From Rhabditophanes sp. KR3021 (Eukaryota > Nematoda > Chromadorea > Rhabditida > Alloionematidae), in the NCBI GenBank assembly GCA_963281155.1, contig CAUJLY010000006.1:6076001-6140000 (forward strand): a DNA stretch of 64,000 nucleotides, read 5' to 3'. Both the position numbers and the translations under genes were made by a program. Shown piece by piece: positions 54,762 through 64,000 of this stretch (its first letter is position 1; the number at the start of each line of letters is the position of its first letter). The notes below the pieces were generated by a model that was given only the letters and a program-made list of their open reading frames with translations, was not told where the DNA came from and did not search any database.

Positions 54762-57700
54762 AAATTGTGTGTCAAGTTAGACTGTCAAAATTACCCACAT
54801 CCGAGGCAGGCAACACGTCACACACCTCGCGATATGTTATTTAGATGTCAAGGTTTGGTAATAGCTTTCCCGGGCTAAATACATCAAACGATTTGCAACT
54901 ATTTAAAAACAATGATAGCAGAATAATGTAAAACTTGATAAAGAATTTTAAAGAATATTAAAATTTATTCTTTTTAGTTGTTCTTTATATCTATAACAAA
55001 ACGTAAAAAGTTATACACATACTTGTGCAGAGAATTTAGAATTGTATTAATAAACATTGTGCATATCTTTGGTATCAAATTGGTGTGTAGTGTATTAACC
55101 TATATGCAACATAATAATTGCGCAGTATATTATTTGATTAAACTCTTTTTTGGATGGTCAATCAAATTTTCTGGATAGTAACTCAAATGAAAAGCGCATT
55201 TGTGGTATCAAGATAGTTATAAAATCATTATTAACACAAATTATACTACATTTCTTCCTTTTAAAAATATGTTTGCTGATTCCTAATACGACAATAACAA
55301 GGAATATAAAATGACAATCGCATACTTGCATAATAGATCAAAGAAACGATTGTACGAATTTATTTATGTAAATGAAAATAGACACACATATAGTGACAAA
55401 GTTTCAATTTTAAATAAAATATATTCCATATCATTTTAATTAAATTTGAAGTCAATAAGTGTTCGTAGATTCCAAAAATTGATGTTAATCAATTATAATG
55501 GAGGATGTCTAATGTCCGCTAATCCTATTCAAAATATATGGATATCTTTTGTTACAAATAAATATGTATAAAAATATTGATGGGCGAAAAATCACACTTT
55601 CATAAATGCATCATCTTAGATTGATGATACTTTTTGACAAAAAAGTGTAGTGCTCACTTATATTTAGAAAGTGATGGAAAATGAAATATCAGGAGTACAT
55701 TGATAATAATCATTGAAATAATGCAACAACATTCAGTTTAGTCATAAATGTCAAAATCATGTACTTTTAAATCAAAAATTAAAAAAAATTGAATTGCTTA
55801 GAGTATATAGGGTGCATAAAACATCTAAAATTTATGCAAAATACCAAGCTAGATTTATTTTTAAGACTCAGCTCAAAAATATAACTTTTGCCGTTATATA
55901 TGTCGCACAAAACGCAGTGAACAGGGAATCGTTCTTATGGCAATTGCTTGCGCTTTTACGAGTAATCTCGTACAAACAACTAATATATGTAAGAATGAAA
56001 GTATTTTTGGCAGACAGTACTTTCTTTATAAAACCTTCGCTTAACATCCGCACCAACGCACGACGACATTACTATTAAAACTAGCTTGTATTGTTGGCAT
56101 AAAAACTTTTGGTCGTAGACATGACATTGTCGCCAAGATATATGCACAGCAATAGTATCGCTTTTTGACCAAATTATATCTCAAGCAAAGATAGACTGTT
56201 CTCTTAACCATCCACACAAAGGTCGCATAATAAATATTATTCTTCCTGTATATGTAATTTACAAATCTTAAGACGTCTTAGCTAAATGAGATTACTATGA
56301 AGACTTTAAATACAATGAGTGTTTAATTGTTAGATTTTATTATAAATTGAGTTTGCTTTTTGGTTGGCCATTAAAGTATTATAAATTATTTTTTTAAACG
56401 ATTGTTTATCATATAAATAATATTTTTTGAATAGATAAATTATATAATACTAGTCGCGCTTAAAACATTGAATTAAATTTCATCTAAAATATTCGAAAAA
56501 GATATTTTATGTCAAATGTTTTATCAAATTTCATTATTACTGTTATAAATTCAACAAAAGCAAGCTATCAAGACAATAATATCTTTAAAAAATTCTAACA
56601 TTTACAAATACTGTGTACGCACATAATAATTACATAAATATACTTTCGTTTACATATGAACTTTTAAAGCTGTATAAATGCTGAATTTCATTTTTTAGAG
56701 GAATAGTTTTAAAGAAGAATGTTTTATTTGAAATTATGTAATAAGCCTTTTGTCAGACAATTGGCTTTAAAAATCTTTTAAAATTTAGTGGAAGTTTTTA
56801 TTAAGATTGCTACTAATAAATATATATAAAACTATTACATTTTATAAAAGGATATCAAAAGTACAAAACATGATAATGATATACAAATGAGTGGTTCCAT
56901 AAACGGGCATTAGTTTTGGCTAATTAAAAGACTGATATACACATTTAATTGAAACATTGCTGAACAAATATATTTAAATAAATAAGGAACATTTACTATT
57001 TTACAACAAATTGCTTCCCACTAGCAAAAAGTTTATAACAAATTTTATGGAGTCTATGAATGTTTATAGTATAAATATACATTTAGAAAAATAACAAGTT
57101 TTAGGGAAAATAACATATTCATTTGAAATATTTTAAACAAATTCAGTTCTTTAACAGTAAATCTTTGTTAAACCATAAAAATCATGAAATCAACCAAAGA
57201 TGAATATGGAATAGACTAACAATGAATGCTTAAAATTTGGGCTTTAACCATTTTATGATGTATTTAAATAAAGGCTTTGTATTATCCTTTTCTTACAAAA
57301 AGTCATAAAACTGCTCTGAGAACGAAAATTATACTATGACACGAACGCTTCCTTCAAATTAATCCTCACTTTCACAAAGGAAATTGCCGTTCAAGCTAAT
57401 TGTCATACTTATCAGAGAAGTTTTAATTTGGTACTTTCTATCAATCACTAACATCTCTAGCAGATGGTTTGACGAATGAGAAAAGAACACATCACATTTT
57501 GCATTGGAAATATTATTTAGAGTTAGGATGGCACATAACTGACATCTTTCAATAATGCATCACAAATCACTTTATATTTATACAATAAAATAGAGCATTT
57601 AAGAATAATTTACACCAAATTAGTTTGTAAAATAAACACAATTGCTGAAATGTTCCTTTAATGTCAATATGAAATTTATACTTTTGCCCTTATCAATAAA

Positions 57701-58526
57701 TATAAACGAAATGTAAGGGTTTAAATTAAAAAGGGACACTAGATTAGGATGGTCTGTTGATTTTTATACTCAAATGGAAATTTGATAGATATAAATATAT
57801 TTGTATTATAATTTAATGGTATGAAGCTTTTATTTTAGGTATCTAACATAAAAAATATAATTACTAGTCAATTTTAATAATAATTGGGAATTACATTAAA
57901 AATGATGACTTTCTAAGTAGTATTCACCTACGCATGATTTCAATTGCTAATTTGTTGACAATTAGTTGATAAAAAAGATAATAAATGATTTGAGAAGCAA
58001 ATAAATAGATTAGCATATTTTAGCAAAATGAATAAGTTGGGTAAGATACGTAATGATGCATATGTAGTAGCACTTAAACAGGAAATGATTATGCTGTGAA
58101 CTCAAATTCCATCATATGTGTAAGATACCCACATCAAATCAAACTGTATATAATATTGTACTTTATCAAAATTAAATATCAAGTTGTATATATGTAAAAA
58201 TATGTTTCACATAATTTTTTGATGCACTTTGAATGTAACGTAAGTTGAACACTTTATTATAATAAACTAGACAGATGCATTAATTCATTCATATAAAATT
58301 TGACTTTAAATATTATATAAGAGGACATTGATTAAATATCATTATTTAGAGTAAATTTAGTTGAAATAATTTGTGTTTCAGAACAATTGCTGCCTGTATA
58401 AAAAGAACACACTATGTTTAAAGAACACAACGTCGTTTCTTAAAAGAAATTTAAGAGATAATTAATAAAAATATAAATGTGTTGTTGAGATTTAGATTCT
58501 ATCCGGAGAGAATCAAGTTTTAGTAT
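54762..58526. other. Upstream region of IQSEC and intergenic DNA; no gene supported
   Basis: 3.8 kb, AT-rich. A GC-elevated stretch at about 55860-56240 contains short dispersed words such as ACGACGACATT and GCGCTTTTACG and resembles those upstream of egl-19 and kin-2. It may be a promoter or enhancer of IQSEC. The open frames on both strands there (55794-56078, 55868-56056) have no protein resemblance. The rest shows nothing. Confidence 0.4.
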
Positions 58527-59700
58527 TTAAGTCTCAACTGTTTCTGGTTCTTGCTTAGGATGGTCACTTTTAGGTGGTACAACAAATGTATCTGGATTGC
58601 AAACTTCGAGGATGGCTCTACCTTCAATTTCAGACATGGATAATTGACGCATTACGTTTGGTGCATCTGAAGCAGCGAATACTTTGTAATCAGGGGCTTC
58701 GATTCTTCCTTCAGCGAGTAAGTTGACAAGTTTCTTCAATTGGTCAATCGATCCACGGGAAACACCCATAATTGCAAGACGATTTTTTGCAACGAGTTTA
58801 ACTGGAAGAGAAACATCAATTCCAAATACTCCCCAATAAACAAAAATCCTCCTTCTGCAAGACATTTTAATGATCTAGTTACAGATCTTGGAGAAGTAAC
58901 GAAATCAAATACAATTTGAATTCCGTTGCGAGCTACATCCTTTGTTCTCATAATCAAATATTCTTCAAATTCAGAAGGATCGTGGTGTACAACTGCATCT
59001 GATCCATTCTTCTCAGCTAAAATGAGTCTTTCTTCCTTTTCGTCAGCAACAATTAACTTAATTTTTTGGCCTGGCTTAGATGGTTTTAAAAAGTATTTTG
59101 CTAACTTTAAGATCCACATAGAAAGTCCACCTCCTCCAATAATGAGAATGTTACAATATCCTTTACTTGCTAAAAAGCCTTCAACAACGGGTTTAGCCTT
59201 AAATTATTAATAGTAATAGTAAACAATTTTTAACATACATGAATAATACCAGAGAGTGCGAAAGTAGCTCCAGATGGCAAAATTGATGCAACGTGCATTG
59301 AAAGTGTGTCTGGAATTTTGACGAGATTTTCAAGATCCGGAACGATGACATAGTCAGAGTATCCTTGGCTCATTTCTTCTGTTGGCCAAACAATGACTCT
59401 ATCTCCAATAGCCAATTCTGTCTCGTTGGGATTGACGTCATCACCGAATGATTCTAGGATTCCCGAAACTTCATAACCAGGAAAAAGAGATGTATCTTTG
59501 ACTCCTGCAGTAATTCTAGCTTGTTTAGTATTAGTAATTTCCCTTTCAGTCAAGCAAACTCCAGCAAAACAAACTTTGACTCGAGCTCCTTTCAAAGGAA
59601 CTTCTGGGATTTCTTCATCTTCAAAAAAATGAACTTCTCGGAGATCTTTAGGAGATCCAAGCGAAATTCTTCTATTTTTTACACCTCCACCAACTGACAT
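58527..59700 (-). CDS. Medium-chain dehydrogenase/reductase (zinc-type ADH-like), one-base frame break
   Basis: Exons 59239-59700 and 58527-59197, about 377 aa when bridged. NAD(P)-dependent oxidoreductase of the MDR superfamily; substrate not predictable. A GroES-like N-terminal domain ([40 protein letters not shown]) precedes a Rossmann domain with glycine motif [27 protein letters not shown] and [11 protein letters not shown] follow. Classical catalytic zinc ligands are not evident: CLTEREI stands where Cys-x-(S/T)-D is usual. The frame breaks at a G4 run (plus-strand C4, 58831-58834): [10 protein letters not shown] continues as [14 protein letters not shown] in another frame, and one missing G restores it. 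TTTTAG upstream of the ATG suggests trans-splicing. Confidence 0.85.
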
Positions 59701-60972
59701 TGCTCTTTTGATAGATACTAAAATAATTTAAAGTTGATAACAAGGATACTTATTTATTTTATAAAAAATTGTTTGTTAAAAGCGAATAATAGAAATAAAT
59801 ACATTTATAGTATTATATAAAAATTATTTTGAATGTCCAAGTTACTCCTGTACCCAACAAACAAGGACAATAAATTAAAATGATATAAAAGTGGTTCATG
59901 CAAAGACATGAGATAAAATCAATTCTGGTTGGTAGCTAAAACTGCTAATATCGTTAAAGAGACATATAAGTAAATAAAAAGAAAAGAACATTAAATATTG
60001 AATGTGTATTAATATTTGCTTATAAAACAACAAATTTATGTCAGGCGCTCATCAAATATAAATTTACACATTAAATTGTTAATAATTGATTTTAGTTAAA
60101 CGAGAAGATTAGGCATAGGATGTAGTAAAGAAAAGATGCGAATGTTATTTTATTCTAAATAAAGTTTACCATACAACATACAGATATACACACTAACGCC
60201 AAGACGAAAGGTCTAATTTAGGAAAACTTAAACAATAGCATTTTTCAACTTCGCATATAATATCGTTAAGTGTTTTGGGATAAGAATACAACTATAATCA
60301 ATCGTCATAATTTTTAAATAAGAATATAAGTGTTATATTATAGACAGAAAATGAGAATGCAAAAAGTTTGTACAGCTTGGACAAGACGATTGAATAGTTG
60401 AGAAACCAACAAATTGTACATCTTTCCAAGCATATCTCAGACACCATTCAAGTCGAGATTCTTGCCGTATTTCTCGAAAAATATTTAAAAAAGCACGTCA
60501 GCAAAGTATATGACCACGAGGTTGAATAAAGACGCTAGATACATATTGATAGCACATGGTTATTGAACTAGTAGCTTTGCAAATATATTGATAACAAATA
60601 TTTCAAATGTAAATGCCTAAATAAAAAATGATCAAAAATACATATAAACTAGGTAAGAATTTTTGATGCTGAATATATTTTAGTTTGTCAAAGCACGTTC
60701 ATTTGAAAAAAGTCATGAGACTAATTATTAAATAATAATTGCTAAGTAAACAAAGGCAAACTCTATGCACTTCCTTGAATAATTTTTTAAGTATGCGCGG
60801 TCAAAAATCAATTAAGTAAACAGCTAAATAGACACGTGCTCTAAAGAATAAAACGATGGTTAGTGGAAGGATACTACAATTAAGTTACTTTATTCATAAT
60901 AATGTTTAGCATCTTTATGGAACTTGAAAAGTCGGAACAATTTTTAAGATATTATATAGGTCAAAAAGATTA
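59701..60972. other. Intergenic between MDR and PRA1 genes
   Basis: 1.27 kb, AT-rich. Around 60365-60445 imperfect complementary words (GTACAGCTTGG and GTACATC...CCAAGC, TTGAATAG and CATTCAAG) could pair weakly; I do not call an RNA gene. The frame 60902-61153 (+) is antisense to the PRA1 coding sequence. Confidence 0.4.
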
Positions 60973-61623
60973 TTATTCAGACATTATTGGCTCTGGGAAA
61001 AAATTCAAAATATCTTGCATCAATGTCCTTTTCTGCTTGATTTTCCCAACAACATTTGAAAGTTTGTTATCCCACGTTCTTTTTCGAAGGGAGGCATGGA
61101 CGAGAACGGTCAAAATGATGACGCAAAGTATTCCAACGCTTGCAACAAATTGAGGGAATCCCCAGAACATAAGTGATCCTATTACAATTGGACCCAAATT
61201 TCTTAATAGACTTTCGTATTGCTTTAAATATAACGTCATCTTTGTGTAAAACAAGTAAAACTCACTTCATTTTCAATGTGAACATTGTCGGCAATTAATT
61301 TCGGCATCATAATACTGCCAACAAAAATAGCTGGCCATAGAAGGACATTATAAAAATTGACTAAAACCATTACCAGAAAGAATAAAAAATAGTTGGATTG
61401 GTAATAAATCAAATTTTTGTAAATTCTGTTGTTCCATTTTTTGAGATCACCGAAGTCTGGAAGACGATACTAAAATAAATATTATAAGTTACTTTTATAA
61501 ATTAAAACTTACACCACCAGTTGTAAAATCATCCTTGGCAAAGAAATCCCATGCATGTCTTGGGACAGGAACGCAAATATCCTGATAAATAGTGAAATAC
61601 TTTTCCTGAATCGATGATGACAT
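60973..61623 (-). CDS. PRA1 family protein (JWA/ARL6IP5/PRAF3-like)
   Basis: Exons 61513-61623, 61266-61469, 60973-61221; 187 aa, matching ARL6IP5 (188). It is a multi-pass ER/Golgi protein that binds prenylated Rabs and, in animals, restrains glutamate transporter traffic. Characteristic segment RLPDFGDLKKWNNRIYKNLIYYQSNY... precedes two hydrophobic hairpins (FLFFLVMVLVNFYNVLLWPAIFVGSIMM and IVIGSLMFWGFPQFVASVGILCVIILTVLV), followed by a basic tail. The start at MSSSIQEKY is chosen because in-frame codons upstream are AT-rich with AACAG acceptors just before it. The intron between exons 2 and 3 is 44 nt. Confidence 0.9.
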
Positions 61624-63245
61624 TCTCCTGTTTATCTGTTTAATTTTAGTTGAGGTTTGTTTAATGAAAAGCATCAAATTAATCAGTAGACTATTCAACA
61701 TAAACAATCGTTTTGGGAATACTGAACGTGTGTGAAAAAACGTTAATGTCATTTAAACCACATGTCGTTCAACTTTTGTAATTAAATTTTAACATCCAAA
61801 GAGACAGAATTCTGTTATTAAATAAAATAAAACGATGCTGAATGTTATGATTCAATTTGTTTACAATAAGCAATTTAGACTATTCAAAAAATTCGAGTAT
61901 AAAATTGATATGGAACGAGACATAAAGTTTAATAAAATGAAGTTAAAATTGTTATTATCAACAATATATAGATACTGCATTCACATTTTATAATATACCA
62001 ATTAGATTTATTCTAAAGTCGGCATTTATTAAGTTATAATATTTATCCAATAAAAAACTTAAAACTTTTCAAGAACAAAAATATGTGACTTTATATTTTT
62101 CAAAGAATGCAACCATCAAATTCATTTAACAGGGAATATATGTGTATTTACATTCCGCCTGTGTCTGTGTGCCATTAATAAATTTCTCGAGACTTTGGCA
62201 TTTAAAGAAGTTATATTATAACATTATATTCATATTCAAATAAATATTTTGAATTAAAAGAAGTTGTGTCCGAAAAAATAAAATAATTTGACATTTGTAA
62301 ATTTTGTTTGATTTTAATATTTTTATGGTATCGGGGGTTTACTAATATTTTTTATATGCAAGAATAATTCCAGAATATATGTAGTTTCATTTTGTGTTAT
62401 AGAATAAGTGTGAGTTATAAGACACATATATGAATATATCCTACTCCTGTCCCAAATGTGAATTATACAACCTTTAAAGTAAAAAAAGCAATGGCTTTAG
62501 TTTGAAGCTACCATTTTTATCCTCTAGATTAAATTTTGGCCGCATTTTTGTCATCACGTGTTCCAATATTTTTGCCTTTGTATCTTTTGTTGACATTTAA
62601 ATATGCTTTTTTAATCGAAAGTCATAATATATTTGCCATATTTGTTTCGTGTAATTGATGTACTTTGTCCAATCTACAATTCCAAATAATAAAATATACA
62701 TAAAACTTTTTGATTTAAAATTGTTGCCAATTAAATATTTAATTTGAAGCCAGACAACTGTATCATATTTCCCTTTAATAGTATATAAAACGATCCATCG
62801 TTATAAACAAATAGCCAAAATTGTTCATTTTAATTGCTAAAAATATCAATATTATAATATGTAAACTTAAACTATCCATATACTAGAAAATATCATTTTA
62901 ATTTACATCTCTGTTTTTGAGTCACATTATTTTTAGACAAATTAAACAATTGGAAGCTAAATTTGCATGTAGATATTCATAATTACACCCCCTTAGTCGT
63001 TATTACACACCATCAATCAGTTTTTGCCTCATGTGTACATTACTTTAGAAAGATGCGCTAAGTTTTTAAACATTTTTAATAATTGTTGGCAGACTTTAAT
63101 TCCTCTCCTACACAATCTTAATAAACTTTTGTGCTGTATTATAATATTTTAAAGATTATATAACAACCTTCAAATACATATACCATCCTTGTAAAGCTAT
63201 ACAATTGCTTTAACTTCACAGACACACTCTATTCAGTGTGGAAAC
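61624..63245. other. Divergent intergenic region, nothing recognised
   Basis: 1.6 kb between PRA1 (-) and the neprilysin-like gene (+). AT-rich, with no supported gene or repeat. Confidence 0.5.
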
Positions 63246-64000
63246 ATGAATACTAACGAAAGTCAAATTCAATTGATATCTATTCAAGATGGAGCTGCGT
63301 CTGGATCTAATTCTCGAAGGTAAATAGTCACTTTTATTACATCTACTTAATATCTTATTAAGTTCATCTCCATTTAATGCTGATCCAACGATGCGAGTTT
63401 CGCCGAGAGTCTCTTACAAATCTTCTGGAGCTTTTATAAAAAAGTTTATCTGGTGGTATAAGCGAACAAAATTAGAACGAATTTTAATTTTGGCAATACT
63501 TGTTATGTCATTGGTACTCTTTTTTACATTATACATGCTAATAGTAAGTTCTGGAAACTCATCAAACCACCAGCTTACAGACTTAAATGGTAAAAGTAAT
63601 ATAACAACAACAACGCCACTTTCTATTACTAATTCAACAGCAAAGACGTCAACCACACAAATATCTCTCGATGATATTGCTAATCTTGAGACCAAAGATG
63701 GTACAATTAAAATTTGTGTTACCGCCGGATGTATTCAAGCTGCTAATGCTCTTTTGATGTCGATGAACAAGAGTGTTGATCCTTGCGAGAATTTCTTTGA
63801 ATATGCTTGTGGTCGCTGGAACAAAGAACATTCAATTCCAGATGGAATGTCTCAGTACGGTACATTTAATTTTGTTCGAGAACAAGTTCGCTCCCAATTG
63901 AAGATAATTCTTGAAAGCCCAGACCATAATGAGTCAAAGTCAGTTAATATGGTAAAGACTGTATATACTTCTTGCATGAATACAACTGAACTAGTCAATG
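63246..64000 (+). CDS. Neprilysin-like M13 zinc metallopeptidase, N-terminal part
   Basis: Exons 63246-63319 and 63363 to beyond the right edge. Type II membrane ectopeptidase that cleaves small extracellular peptides. A ~60-aa cytosolic tail precedes the signal anchor (ILILAILVMSLVLFFTLYMLIV, about 73-94) and a Thr/Ser-rich stalk (TTTTPLSIT...). The M13 N-terminal signature begins CVTAGCIQAA, then SVDPCENFFEYACGRWNKEHSIPDG and SQYGTFNFVREQV, with the conserved Cys spacing. The HExxH zinc site would lie outside the window, so activity cannot be judged. Nematodes have many paralogues; the member is not assignable. Confidence 0.93.

Noticed and set aside
61222..61265. A 26-nt intron in the PRA1 gene ending ACACAAAG
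   Set aside because: The acceptor TTTAAAG 18 nt further gives an in-phase 44-nt intron of usual size.

Overview
The window is nuclear DNA of an animal, almost certainly a nematode. Introns are mostly 39-60 nt with GTAAGT donors and short T-rich acceptors directly before exons. Several start codons lie 3-16 nt after an unpaired TTTTAG/TTTCAG acceptor, as expected for spliced-leader trans-splicing. The proteins resemble C. elegans families (EGL-19, LET-70, UCP-4, KIN-2, a DAF-12/NHR-8-type receptor). Intergenic DNA is very AT-rich and coding DNA moderately so. Genes are intron-poor for a nematode: one egl-19 exon is 2.9 kb, and adenosine kinase has no intron. I cannot name the species.

Layout, left to right. 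1-5429 (-): L-type calcium channel egl-19, C-terminus cut by the left edge. 5.4-11.7 kb: gene-poor upstream DNA. 11662-13227 (+): aerolysin/ETX-MTX2-like protein. 14919-15482 (+): ubiquitin-conjugating enzyme let-70 with a GC-AG intron. 17399-19435 (+): unrecognised type II membrane protein. A small hAT-like element lies at 20.1 kb and a tandem repeat at 21.8 kb. 22408-23001 (+): small Cys-cluster membrane protein. 24360-26573: head-to-head pair of paralogous secreted Pro/Gly/Cys proteins sharing a 611-bp TATA-containing promoter region. 26660-28438 (-): NR1J-type nuclear receptor. 29571-30744 (+): ucp-4. 31441-33812 (+): adenosine kinase followed 151 bp later by NF-YB, an operon candidate. 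39616-46522 (+): PKA regulatory subunit kin-2 with an alternative MG-starting first exon. 49055-49821 (+): four-TM protein. 50271-54761 (-): IQSEC/BRAG Arf-GEF. 58527-59700 (-): MDR reductase. 60973-61623 (-): PRA1/JWA protein. 63246-end (+): neprilysin-like protease, truncated by the right edge.

The genes mix signalling and excitability functions (egl-19, kin-2, IQSEC, the nuclear receptor) with housekeeping ones (let-70, adk, ucp-4, NF-YB, PRA1). I see no single pathway cluster. The most unusual items are the secreted-protein pair, the alternative KIN-2 N-terminus, the aerolysin-like gene, and three otherwise intact genes that each carry a one-base frame break at or near homopolymers. The frame breaks are best read as assembly errors. 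All splice models were deduced by eye from reading frame, splice signals and remembered family sequence; where a gene is intact, exon lengths sum to a multiple of three.
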